Below, one piece after another: positions 31,717 to 39,464 of a DNA stretch of 55,208 bases; the first letter of the stretch is position 1, and each line of letters starts with the position of its first letter. A program made the position numbers and the translations under genes. This DNA comes from JAMCRM01 sp041685075 (GTDB lineage: Bacteria; Acidobacteriota; Terriglobia; Bryobacterales; Bryobacteraceae): positions 1 through 55,208 of the forward strand of contig JAWLGN010000002.1 in assembly GCA_041685075.1 (NCBI GenBank), given 5' to 3'. The notes beneath the pieces are model-generated. The model searched no databases. It saw only the letters and a program-made list of their open reading frames with translations, and was not told where the DNA came from.

Positions 31717-34053
31717 TTACCCGCGCAGCAGCGCGAGCACGGCCTGCGGGGCGGAATTGGCTTGCGCCATGGCCGCCAGCGAAGCCTGTTGCAACACTTG
31801 CGCCTTGGTCAGGTTGGCCGCCTCCGCCGCGACGTCCGCATCGCGGATGCGCGATTCGGCGCCCGAGTAGTTGGAGATCTGGGATTGCGCCAGCGCCAGC
31901 GCGTAGCCCAACTGGTTCTGCGCCTTACCAACGGCCGCCTGCGCGATGCCCATGGTCTCGACCGCGATCGACAGCGCCGAGACCGCCGACAGCGCTCCTT
32001 CCAGGCTGTTGATAGCCAGGCTGGAGGCGGTGCCGTAGTCCATGGAGGCGTAGGTTGCCGCGGCGCCCGCGCCGATGCCCTGGCCGGCCGCAGAGGTGCC
32101 CACGCTGACGCTGAAGGACCTGAGCGAGCTGATGAAGTTGATCTTCTCGGTGCCGCCCACATTCTCCTTCACCGCCACGATCTGCTGCAGGGTGGGATCG
32201 TTGGTCTTCTGCAATTGGGCGTTGATGTGGGCGATCGCCTCGTCGAGGCTGCGGCCCGTCTGCGCCGTGCTGTCGTTCTGCAGCGTGATGGTGGTGCTGC
32301 GCAGCACTCCTCCCGCGTCCACCGCCGAAATCATGACCGACTGGTCGGCGGTGCCGTAGGAGAGCGCCGTGAAGGAGAGCGCCCCGGTATGGGTGGCGCC
32401 GCCCGAGTTGACGCTGCTGGCCGCCGAAGTGCCCACCGTGAGGGTGTTGAAAGTGGCGCCCGCGGTGCCGAAGCCGATGTTCACGGTGCTGCCGCCCGCG
32501 TTCACCCGGAAATGCGTGCCGTTGGTCGAGGAGATGGTGATCTGCCCGCCCGCCTCCTCCGCCTTGAGGCCCGCGCCCTGGAACGTCGCATTTGTGGCGA
32601 ACTCCGCGTTGAGCATCTGGACCACGTCGGCAATCGCCGTGTCATCCAGCGACAGGGTGATGGAGTTGGCCGCCGAGAGCCCTCCGTTGAAGGAGAACTC
32701 CAGGACCGCGTCACCGGTTCCCGTGCCGGCATAGGCCGCCCCCTGGATGCTGGTATACTCCACGGCGCCGGCGGCGCCGGCCACGAAGGAGCCGAACCCC
32801 AGGGCGTTAGCGGTATCGCCGGTCACCATCACGTTGAGCGTCTCGCCCCGGGCGCTGGTGAAAACCAGGGCCTCGTCGGCCGCTCCGCTCACCGTGATTC
32901 CCGCCGCCTGCAGGGCGGCGTTGGACGACACCTTGGAGATGAGATCGCTGATAGCCAGCGCCGTCGTGGTGGAGCCGGTGTCGAAGGTCAGGTCCACGGC
33001 ATCGTTCAGCCCGCCGCCGCTGATCCGCACCGTTACGTTGGTGGGAACAAAGGCGCCCGCGGTGGTCGCCACACCCGCAACCGTGGTGGCCACAGCCTCG
33101 CCGGTGGTGCCGGAGGCGAGATTGCCCATCAGGGCATTGGCCATCTTGTCGCCCGCCTGCACCTGGAAGGCCGCTGTCGAGGAAGTGAAGGCGAGCTGTT
33201 TGCCGCCGCTCACGTCCGTGTTCACCGAGGCCACGATGTTGGCCTTCTTGAAGGCCGTGGCCGCCGGGCTGGTGCCGCTGGCGGCCGCCGTGATGGCCGC
33301 GTTGATGGCGGTGGCCAGGGAGTCCACGTCGCCGACGCCCTGCAGGTTCACCGAGACCTTCACCTTTTCGGCCCCGGAGAAGCCCGCCCCGGAGAAGTAG
33401 AAGTCGGCGTAGCCGGAGGTGGCGGTGGTGTTGGCGACGTCGGCCAGAATGTTGGCCACCGAGGTGGCCGAGGCGTTGCCCAGGTCGGCCGTGCCCGCCA
33501 CCGCCTGCATGCCCTTCAGCCCCAGGCTGCGGGTGTCCACCGCCGATTGGGCCAGATCGAGCATCACCGACCCGTTGTCTGTCGAAACCAGGTTGGTCCC
33601 GTGCTGCCGGCCGCCGCCGATGAACACCGACAGCGATTTGGCCAGGGTGCCGCCGCTGTCCAGCCCGATGGCCTGCGCCTGGCGGTCGATTTCGCTCAAC
33701 AGCGTGTTGAATTCGTTGTTCAGCACGTTGCGGTCCCCGGTGAAGGTGCCGGAGGCCGACTGCGTGGCCAGGGTCTTCAACCGGTCCAGCATCTTGCTGA
33801 TGTTGTTCATGCCGCCGTCGACGATCTGCAGGCTGCTGATGCCGTCGTTGGCGTTGCGCACGCCCTGGGTCAGCTCGGCCACGTCGCTGCGGAACTTGTT
33901 GGCGATGGCCAGACCGGCCGCGTCGTCGCCCGACTGGTTGATGCGGTAGCCGGACGTGAGGCGCTGGATGGTGCGGCTCTGGAATTCGCTGTTGACCCGC
34001 AGGTTTTCCTGCGCGATCAGGGAGTTGATGTTGGTCTGAATGGAAAACGCCAT
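31717..34053 (-). CDS. fliC: flagellin, very large variant
   Basis: 778 residues, well above the 270-500 of most flagellins. Conserved D0/D1 N-terminus (MAFSIQTNINSLIAQENLRVNSEFQSRTIQRLTSGYRINQSGDDAAGLAIANKFRSDV) and C-terminus (AVGKAQNQLGYALALAQSQISNYSGAESRIRDADVAAEAANLTKAQVLQQASLAAMAQANSAPQAVLALLRG) flank a central surface domain of about 480 residues that is Ala/Thr/Ser/Gly-rich, beta-predicted and has several repeat-like blocks of the kind found in flagellin hypervariable D2/D3 insertions. No signal peptide. Only 21 nt separate it from csrA, and its ribosome-binding region AAAAGGAA contains the GGA recognised by CsrA. Control by the FliW/CsrA pair upstream is therefore likely. Confidence 0.95.
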   Translation of the reverse strand: MAFSIQTNINSLIAQENLRVNSEFQSRTIQRLTSGYRINQSGDDAAGLAIANKFRSDVAELTQGVRNANDGISSLQIVDGGMNNISKMLDRLKTLATQSASGTFTGDRNVLNNEFNTLLSEIDRQAQAIGLDSGGTLAKSLSVFIGGGRQHGTNLVSTDNGSVMLDLAQSAVDTRSLGLKGMQAVAGTADLGNASATSVANILADVANTTATSGYADFYFSGAGFSGAEKVKVSVNLQGVGDVDSLATAINAAITAAASGTSPAATAFKKANIVASVNTDVSGGKQLAFTSSTAAFQVQAGDKMANALMGNLASGTTGEAVATTVAGVATTAGAFVPTNVTVRISGGGLNDAVDLTFDTGSTTTALAISDLISKVSSNAALQAAGITVSGAADEALVFTSARGETLNVMVTGDTANALGFGSFVAGAAGAVEYTSIQGAAYAGTGTGDAVLEFSFNGGLSAANSITLSLDDTAIADVVQMLNAEFATNATFQGAGLKAEEAGGQITISSTNGTHFRVNAGGSTVNIGFGTAGATFNTLTVGTSAASSVNSGGATHTGALSFTALSYGTADQSVMISAVDAGGVLRSTTITLQNDSTAQTGRSLDEAIAHINAQLQKTNDPTLQQIVAVKENVGGTEKINFISSLRSFSVSVGTSAAGQGIGAGAAATYASMDYGTASSLAINSLEGALSAVSALSIAVETMGIAQAAVGKAQNQLGYALALAQSQISNYSGAESRIRDADVAAEAANLTKAQVLQQASLAAMAQANSAPQAVLALLRG

Positions 34054-34061
34054 GGATGCAA

Positions 34062-34094
34062 TTCCTTTTGCGGGTTACCCGGCATCTTGCCGGG
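34062..34094 (-). promoter_or_regulatory. fliC translation-initiation region: hairpin plus GGA in the Shine-Dalgarno
   Basis: Reading down the minus strand, CCCGGC-AAGAT-GCCGGG (34094-34078) forms a 6-bp hairpin at the end of csrA. It is followed by the fliC ribosome-binding sequence AAAAGGAA about 10 nt before the ATG. GGA within the Shine-Dalgarno is the canonical CsrA target that represses flagellin in Bacillus. Confidence 0.45.
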
Positions 34095-34401
34095 CCCGGG
34101 TTCTCGACGCCCTGCGCCGATGCCCGGGATGAACCTCGCCCTGCATATCGGCGCCGGCGGCGGAAGCTTGCCTGAATTTTTGCAGGGCCTGGGCGAGCCT
34201 GCCGGCCAGCGCCGGAGCCGGGGCGGCCGCGGCGGCACGGTTCTGCTCCCCGACCAGGTGCGCTTCCCGGGCCACGACCCGCACGCCCGGCGGCGCATCG
34301 ATGGCAATTTTCACGCGCGAGCGGCCGATATGGGCGATATGGATCTCAATGTCGTCGCCGATCCGGATGGTCTCCCCCACCCGGCGGCGCATCATGAGCA
34401 T
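34075..34401 (-). CDS. csrA: CsrA carbon storage/translation regulator with extended tail
   Basis: 108 residues; residues 1-50 (MLMMRRRVGETIRIGDDIEIHIAHIGRSRVKIAIDAPPGVRVVAREAHL) match CsrA, with the N-terminal RRVGE and the VVAREAH segment that form the RNA-binding surface. Typical CsrA is 60-75 residues; here an Ala-rich helix and a basic tail of about 50 residues follow. The ATG lies inside the 3' end of fliW (10-nt overlap), and fliC begins 21 nt after its stop. In other bacteria CsrA blocks flagellin translation and FliW sequesters CsrA until flagellin is exported. The same logic is inferred here. Confidence 0.88.
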   Translation of the reverse strand: MLMMRRRVGETIRIGDDIEIHIAHIGRSRVKIAIDAPPGVRVVAREAHLVGEQNRAAAAAPAPALAGRLAQALQKFRQASAAGADMQGEVHPGHRRRASRTRARQDAG

Positions 34402-34859
34402 ACCGGCACCTCGGCGTTCTCCGGCGCTTCCAGGGGGTGCGCATGGGAATAGCCCCCCTCGGTCCGGATGGCCTGCACCGCGCGGCGCTTGGCCAGGTTG
34501 ATCACCACCGGCGCCAGCAGGTTGGCGGTGATGCCGCTTTCCGCCACCGTGAGCACCGCCAGGACCAGCGCCTCGCGCCCCGCGACCGGCTGCCGGCGCG
34601 GGGCAAAGCCCGCTGTTGCGAGGTCTTCAGGCGAGATCTCCACCTGGTAGCCCGGCGCCACCGCCTCTACAGGCAGGGCCGGGAAGCAGGGCCCGCCCGG
34701 CTCGACGCACTGCAGAAAGATCAGCGGCCGGTACTCGGGCAGCTCCACCGGCACGAAGCGGCGGCGATCCTCGAAGCCGGGCAGCCCGGCTGGAAACTCG
34801 ATCACCGATGAGTCATCGTAGGCCAGGCGCCCGAAGTAGGCGGTCTCGATCTGCGGCAT
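34392..34859 (-). CDS. fliW: flagellar assembly factor FliW
   Basis: 155 residues from the ATG at 34859. FliW family features: IETAYFGRLAYDDSSVIEFPAGLPGFEDRRRFVPVEL at the N-terminus, then FLQCVEPGGPCFPAL and GITANLLAPVVINLAKRRAVQAI at the end. It binds either flagellin or CsrA (allosteric antagonist), coupling flagellin translation to secretion. Longer in-frame starts exist upstream but would begin inside a sigma-28-like promoter. The start is 7 nt downstream of the -10 GGCGATAA, suggesting a leaderless or near-leaderless transcript. First gene of fliW-csrA-fliC-fliD. Confidence 0.92.
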   Translation of the reverse strand: MPQIETAYFGRLAYDDSSVIEFPAGLPGFEDRRRFVPVELPEYRPLIFLQCVEPGGPCFPALPVEAVAPGYQVEISPEDLATAGFAPRRQPVAGREALVLAVLTVAESGITANLLAPVVINLAKRRAVQAIRTEGGYSHAHPLEAPENAEVPVCS

Positions 34860-34866
34860 GCCCCAC

Positions 34867-34894
34867 TTATCGCCCTGTCGGCGGCGAAACTGTA
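34867..34894 (-). promoter_or_regulatory. sigma-28-like promoter of fliW-csrA-fliC
   Basis: On the minus strand TACAGTTT (34894-34887; consensus TAAAGTTT, 7 of 8) and GGCGATAA (34874-34867; consensus GCCGATAA, 7 of 8) are separated by 12 bp, against a usual 11. This strongly fits FliA-dependent expression of late flagellar genes. Confidence 0.65.
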
Positions 34895-34978
34895 GAGCGG
34901 CGGCATGATTTCGCCGCCCGCCAAAATCTTGCCGCGGCATGCGCGCCGCAAGTGCTTCAGCCGCAAGCCTCCGGCGAG

Positions 34979-34993
34979 TGGCACCCGGCTTGC
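34979..34993 (+). promoter_or_regulatory. sigma-54 promoter of the flgB operon
   Basis: TGGCAC-CCGGC-TTGC matches the sigma-54 consensus TGGCAC-N5-TTGC at every conserved position. With -12 at the C of TTGC the start of transcription falls near 35005, immediately before the ATG at 35006. It implies an enhancer-binding activator encoded elsewhere. Confidence 0.75.
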
Positions 34994-35005
34994 CCGGTTG
35001 CGGGC

Positions 35006-35347
35006 ATGATGCTGGATCCGATTGCGGCGCCGCTCGAGCGCTACCTGGACCTGCTCAGCGCGCGGCAGAAGCTTTCCGCGCAGAACATCGCCAACGCCGA
35101 TACCCCGGGCTATAAGACCCGGGACCTGGACTTCGCCGCCGAAATGGAGGCCCACATGGCGGCCGGGCCGCCGGCGGTGGTGGAAGTGGAGGGCCTCAAA
35201 ACCCGCAACGACGGCAATAACGTCAGCGTGGACCGGGAGGCCCGGTTGCTGGCCGAGAACAGCCTGCGCTTCAACGCGGCCGCCCAATTACTGCGCGGCC
35301 AGTTCCGCGCGGTGCGTTCGGCCATCCAGGAAGGGAGGAGCGGATGA
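35006..35347 (+). CDS. flgB: flagellar basal-body proximal rod protein FlgB
   Basis: 113 residues. Rod-protein N-terminus with the axial-family motif LSARQKLSAQNIANADTPGYKTRDLDF (about 17-43) and C-terminal LLAENSLRFNAAAQLLRGQFRAVRSAIQEGR, characteristic of FlgB. Two adjacent ATG codons (35006 and 35009) could serve. There is no Shine-Dalgarno sequence and the sigma-54 promoter predicts +1 at about 35005, so translation may start on a leaderless mRNA. First gene of flgB-flgC-fliE-fliF-fliG-fliH-fliI-fliJ; overlaps flgC by 4 nt. Confidence 0.93.
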   Translation: MMLDPIAAPLERYLDLLSARQKLSAQNIANADTPGYKTRDLDFAAEMEAHMAAGPPAVVEVEGLKTRNDGNNVSVDREARLLAENSLRFNAAAQLLRGQFRAVRSAIQEGRSG

Positions 35348-35775
35348 GCCTGTTCTCCGCCATCTCGGTGAGCGCATCCGGGATGGCCGCCCAGCGCGCC
35401 CGCGCCGAGCTGCTGGTGGAAAACCTGGCCAATGTCGAAACCACCCGCACGCCCCAGGGCGGGCCCTACCGCCGCAAGGACGCGGTCTTCGCCACCGCGC
35501 CCGCCGAATCCCCCTTCGGTTCGATGTTTGCGAATCAACTGGCGCCGGAGGGCGTCGAGGTGGTGGAGGTGGTGGTGGACCAGAGAGATCCCGAGCGCCG
35601 CTACCTGCCCGGCCATCCCGATGCCGACCCGGACGGCTACGTAGCCTTCCCGCGCATCCATCCCGCCGAGGACATGGTGGACCTGATGGGCGCGGCGCGC
35701 GGCTATCAGGCCAATGTGTCGGCGATCTCCGCGGTCAAGGACATGATCCACCGCTCGCTGGACCTGCTGAGGTAA
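35344..35775 (+). CDS. flgC: flagellar basal-body proximal rod protein FlgC
   Basis: 143 residues, normal length. ISVSASGMAAQRARAELLVENLANVETTRTPQGGPYRRKDAVFA at the N-terminus and MVDLMGAARGYQANVSAISAVKDMIHRSLDLLR at the C-terminus are FlgC hallmarks. The ATG overlaps the flgB stop (ATGA). It builds the proximal rod with FlgB and FlgF and is exported by the flagellar type III apparatus without a signal peptide. Confidence 0.95.
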   Translation: MSLFSAISVSASGMAAQRARAELLVENLANVETTRTPQGGPYRRKDAVFATAPAESPFGSMFANQLAPEGVEVVEVVVDQRDPERRYLPGHPDADPDGYVAFPRIHPAEDMVDLMGAARGYQANVSAISAVKDMIHRSLDLLR

Positions 35776-35778
35776 ACC

Positions 35779-36075
35779 ATGCCCCTTTCTTCTATTGCCC
35801 CCACCCTGCCGGCATCCGCCGCCATCCGCCCGCCGCAGCTTGCCGGCGAGAGCGGCGGCCCGGAGTTCGGCAACCTGTTGCGGGAGTCCATGGCGCGCGT
35901 CGAGGGATTGCGCGCCGGCGCCGGCGAGGCCATCGGCCAACTGCTGGCCGGCGAGGGAGAGCTGCACCAGGTGGCCGTGGCGGCCCAGAAGGCCGAACTG
36001 GCCTTCGAGCTGTTTCTCCAGGTCCGCAACAAGGTCGTGCAGGCCTACCAGGAGATTATGCGCATGCAGGTGTAA
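35779..36075 (+). CDS. fliE: flagellar hook-basal body protein FliE
   Basis: 98 residues. The FliE signature is in the C-terminal half: LHQVAVAAQKAELAFELFLQVRNKVVQAYQEIMRMQV, which anchors the rod to the MS ring. It lies between flgC (3-nt gap) and fliF (30 nt), the conserved order flgBC-fliEFG. Confidence 0.93.
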   Translation: MPLSSIAPTLPASAAIRPPQLAGESGGPEFGNLLRESMARVEGLRAGAGEAIGQLLAGEGELHQVAVAAQKAELAFELFLQVRNKVVQAYQEIMRMQV

Positions 36076-36105
36076 GGAGAGGAGAATGCCATCCGGGACC
36101 GCAGC

Positions 36106-37755
36106 ATGATCCAGCAAATCCGCAAGCTCGCCGCCAGCCTGACTCCCCGGCAGCGCTGGTCGATTCTGGCCGCCGCCGTGCTGGTGGCCGCAGGCCTGTG
36201 GGGCTTCGCCCGCTGGCGCACCGAATCGGCCTTCCGGCCGCTCTATACCGGTCTCGAGCCGGAGGACGCCGGCGCGGTGGTGGGGAAGCTGAAGCAGGCC
36301 AACGTGGAGTATCGGCTGGGGGAGAACGGCACGGCCGTCCTGGTTCCGCAGGACCGGCTGGCGGAGTTGCGCCTCCAGATGGCGGTGGATGGATTGCCCA
36401 AGACCGGCCGCCTGGGTTTTGAAATCTTCGACCAAACCAACTTCGGACTGACGGATTTCGCCGAGCATGTCAACTACCGGCGGGCGCTGGAAGGCGAGTT
36501 GGAGCGCTCTCTGGCACACCTGGCCGAGGTGGAGCAGGCGCGCGTGCACCTGACTTTTCCCAAAGACTCCGTGTTTCTGGAAGCGCGCCAGCCGGCCAAA
36601 GCCAGCGTCATGCTGCGGCTACGTTCGGGGACGCGGCTGTCGCCCCAGAGCGTGCAGGCGATCTGCCATTTGACGGCCAGCGCCGTCGAGGGCCTGGCGC
36701 CGGAGGCGGTTTCCGTGCTGGACACGCGCGGCAACCTGCTCAACCGCCCCCGCCCGGCCGGCGAGGACGAGGGGCTGGTGCCTTCGGAAGCGGCGCTCGA
36801 CTACCGGCGGCAGATCGAGCGCGACCTGACCCTCAAGGTGCGGGCCACGCTCGAGCCGCTGCTGGGTTCCGAGCGTTTCCAAGCCACTGTCGCGGTGGAC
36901 TGCGACCTCACCAGCGGCGAGCACAGCGAGGAGCTGTTCGACCCGGCGCGTTCGGTCATGCTGACTTCACAGCGGTCCGAGGACACCACCGCCGGCACCT
37001 CCACCGCGGGGGTGCCGGGCACGGCTTCGAACCTTCCCCGGCCGCCCGCAGGGTCGCTGGTGGGGCGTACGGGAATGAGCCGCCGGACCGAAAACATCAC
37101 CTACCAGAGCAGCCGCACGGTGCGGCGCACGCGCCAGCCTCAAGGCGAAGTGCGGCGCGTTTCGGTGGCGGTGCTGGTGGACCAGGACCTGCAATGGGAG
37201 GGCGCGCCGCCCCATCAGCGACGCGTGCTGGTGCCGCCGCCGCCCGCGAAGCTGCAGGCCATCCGCGACCTGGTGGCCGGGGCGGTGAACTTCCAGGCCG
37301 CGCGCGGCGACCAGATCGTCGTCGAGTCGCTGCCCTTTGACGCCACCCTGCGGGCTGCGCCTCCGCGGGCGGACCCGCCCGTCGCTCCCGGGGCGCCATG
37401 GCTTGTCAATCGCCGGCTGGTTCTGCTGGGCGGCGCCGCCGTCCTCATTCTGCTGGCGCTGGCGGGCGCGGTCTGGTACCTGGGGCGCCGGGGGCGCCGC
37501 GCGCAGCCCTCCGCCTCGGTTCCCACGGCCCTGCCCCAGGCGCCGTCGGGCAGTCCCCTCGAGCAGGCCGAAAGCCAGATCGCCGCCCAGGTCGCAGACG
37601 GCCGGGAGCTGGCCGAGCTGGAAATCCTGCGCTCCATCAAGATGCCCGAGAACACCACCAAGAAAGCTGAAGTCCTGTCCAAGCACCTGCGGGAGACCAT
37701 CACCAAGGACCCCGATCCCGCGGTCACGGTGCTGCGCGGCTGGCTGAACCGGTGA
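36106..37755 (+). CDS. fliF: flagellar MS-ring protein FliF
   Basis: 549 residues. A transmembrane helix near the N-terminus (about 20-37) is followed by the periplasmic YscJ/FliF ring-building domains (PLYTGLEPEDAGAVVGKLKQANVEYRLGENGTAVLVPQDRLAELRLQMAVDGLP; QARVHLTFPKDSVFLEARQPAKASVMLRLRSG), a collar region with Arg/Gln-rich loops, a second transmembrane helix (about 435-455) and a cytoplasmic tail ending PDPAVTVLRGWLNR that docks to FliG. It is the housing of the type III export gate. It sits 30 nt after fliE and 4 nt before fliG. Confidence 0.95.
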   Translation: MIQQIRKLAASLTPRQRWSILAAAVLVAAGLWGFARWRTESAFRPLYTGLEPEDAGAVVGKLKQANVEYRLGENGTAVLVPQDRLAELRLQMAVDGLPKTGRLGFEIFDQTNFGLTDFAEHVNYRRALEGELERSLAHLAEVEQARVHLTFPKDSVFLEARQPAKASVMLRLRSGTRLSPQSVQAICHLTASAVEGLAPEAVSVLDTRGNLLNRPRPAGEDEGLVPSEAALDYRRQIERDLTLKVRATLEPLLGSERFQATVAVDCDLTSGEHSEELFDPARSVMLTSQRSEDTTAGTSTAGVPGTASNLPRPPAGSLVGRTGMSRRTENITYQSSRTVRRTRQPQGEVRRVSVAVLVDQDLQWEGAPPHQRRVLVPPPPAKLQAIRDLVAGAVNFQAARGDQIVVESLPFDATLRAAPPRADPPVAPGAPWLVNRRLVLLGGAAVLILLALAGAVWYLGRRGRRAQPSASVPTALPQAPSGSPLEQAESQIAAQVADGRELAELEILRSIKMPENTTKKAEVLSKHLRETITKDPDPAVTVLRGWLNR

Positions 37756-37759
37756 TGCC

Positions 37760-38788
37760 ATGATTGCCAACGCCAAGGGAACCGAACTGATCAGCGGCAC
37801 GCGCAAGGCGGCCATCGTGCTGTTGTGCCTGGGAGATCAGTGCGCCGCGCAGTTGCTCAAGCAGCTCTCCACCGAGGAGGTTCAGGAGGTGAGCCGCGAG
37901 ATTACGCTTCTCGGCGACGTGAGCCCGCAACAGGCCGAATCCGCGGTACAGGAATTCTACGAGATGACCCTGGCGCGGGAGTACGTGGTGAAGGGAGGCC
38001 TGGAGTACGCCCGCAAGATGCTGATCAGCGCCTTCGGTCCGGAGACCGCGCGGAAGCTGATCGACCAGGTGGCCAAGGCCATCGATTCGGACCTGACGAG
38101 CTTTGACGCCTTGCAGAAGGCGGATCCCCAGCAACTGGCCCGTTTTGTGCAGAACGAGCACCCCCAGACCATCGCCACCATCGTGAGCCACCTGAATCCC
38201 TCGCAGGCGGCCGCCCTGCTGCTGGCGCTGCCGCCGGATATCCGCTCCGACGTGGCGCTGCGCATGGCCCACCTGGACCAGATCTCCCCGGACGTGATCG
38301 CCAAGATCGCCGCCGTGATCGGCCAGAAGCTGAACTCTTTGGGGGAGCTGAGCCGCGAATCCTATGGCGGGGTGCGCGCCGTGGCGGAACTGCTGAATCG
38401 CCTGGATTCGGGGTCCGCCAAAGAGATCCTGGACAACATCGACCAGCGCGACCCCGCCCTGGCCGAGTCGGTGCGGCACCTGATGTTCGTGTTCGAGGAC
38501 ATGCTCTTAATCGACGTGAACGGCATGAAGGAGGTGCTGGCGAAGGTGGATCGCAAGCTGCTGACGCTGGCGCTGAAGGGCACCAGCGAGCAGCTCCAGA
38601 ACCACTTCATCCAGTGCATGTCCCAGCGCGGCGCCGAGATGATGCGGGAGGACATGGAGGCCATGGGACCGGTGCGCATCCGGGATGTCGAAGGGGCGCA
38701 GCAGCAGATCATCGCGGTGGTGCGGCAACTGGAAAGCCAGGGGGTGATCAACCTGAAGGGGACGGTCGGGGAGCAGTATGTCGTCTAA
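37760..38788 (+). CDS. fliG: flagellar motor switch protein FliG
   Basis: 342 residues, typical. N-terminal domain (KAAIVLLCLGDQCAAQLLKQLSTEEVQEVSREITLL), middle domain with the EHPQTIATIVSHLNPSQAAALLLALPPDIRSDVALRMA block and C-terminal rotor domain with the charged, stator-facing helix LLIDVNGMKEVLAKVDRKLLTLALKG. It couples the rotor to stator torque and controls switching. It overlaps fliH by 11 nt. Confidence 0.96.
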   Translation: MIANAKGTELISGTRKAAIVLLCLGDQCAAQLLKQLSTEEVQEVSREITLLGDVSPQQAESAVQEFYEMTLAREYVVKGGLEYARKMLISAFGPETARKLIDQVAKAIDSDLTSFDALQKADPQQLARFVQNEHPQTIATIVSHLNPSQAAALLLALPPDIRSDVALRMAHLDQISPDVIAKIAAVIGQKLNSLGELSRESYGGVRAVAELLNRLDSGSAKEILDNIDQRDPALAESVRHLMFVFEDMLLIDVNGMKEVLAKVDRKLLTLALKGTSEQLQNHFIQCMSQRGAEMMREDMEAMGPVRIRDVEGAQQQIIAVVRQLESQGVINLKGTVGEQYVV

Positions 38789-39464
38789 GGTGCTGCGCGG
38801 CGGCGCGCCCGGCCGCGCGGTGCCGGTGGTATGGCGGAAGGCTGGGGCGCGGGAACCCGCCCGGGCGCAGCCTGCCGCGCCGACTCCGCGGCCCGCCGCT
38901 GCCGAAGCCGCTGCCGCGGCCGCCGCTGCCGAAGCCGCGCGGCGGGTCGCCGAGCTCGAGGCCCGCCTCGAACAGCGCGCGCGCGAAGAGAGGCAGGCCG
39001 GTTACGCCGAGGGCCAGGCGGCCGGGCGCAGCGCCGCGGAGGAAGAACTGCGCCCCGTGCTGGGCCGCCTTACCCGCACCATCGACGAGCTGGCCCGGCT
39101 GCGGCCGATGCTGGCAGCCCACGCCGAAGCCGACCTGCTGAAGCTCGCCGTTGCCATCGCCCGCAGGGTGCTGCACCGCGAACTGTCACTCGACCCGGAG
39201 GCGCTGGCGGGCATCGTGCGCGCGGCGCTCGAGAAAGTGCAGCTTGAAGAAGTGAAGCGGGTGCGCGCACACCCGGAACAGGCCGCCGTGCTGGGCGCCG
39301 TGCTCGTGAAGAGCGGGTGCGCGGTGCGGGTGGAATCGGATCCCTCGCTGGAACGCGGCGGCGTAGTGGTGGAGACCGGCCGGGGCCGGCTGGACGCCTC
39401 CGTGGAGACCCAACTGGCGGAGATCGAACGCGGTCTGACGGACCGCCTGCGCGGGCACCCATGA
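38778..39464 (+). CDS. fliH: flagellar assembly protein FliH
   Basis: 228 residues. The N-terminal third is Pro/Ala-rich and variable, with an Ala-Glu repeat (AAAEAAAAAAAAEAARRVAELEARLEQRAREERQAGYAEGQAAG) that should form a long helix. The C-terminal domain (about 110-220: DLLKLAVAIARRVLHRELSLDP, VKRVRAHPEQ, VESDPSLERGGVVVETGRGRLDASVETQLAEIERGL) is the conserved FliH/YscL core with the ERGG motif. It acts as the peripheral stalk for FliI. Overlaps fliG and fliI; the ATGA junction with fliI implies coupling. Confidence 0.92.
   Translation: MSSKVLRGGAPGRAVPVVWRKAGAREPARAQPAAPTPRPAAAEAAAAAAAAEAARRVAELEARLEQRAREERQAGYAEGQAAGRSAAEEELRPVLGRLTRTIDELARLRPMLAAHAEADLLKLAVAIARRVLHRELSLDPEALAGIVRAALEKVQLEEVKRVRAHPEQAAVLGAVLVKSGCAVRVESDPSLERGGVVVETGRGRLDASVETQLAEIERGLTDRLRGHP

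Noticed and set aside
34616..35005. Upstream extension of flgB
   Set aside because: It is antisense to fliW and crosses the sigma-54 and sigma-28 promoters; the family N-terminus begins at the 35006 ATG.
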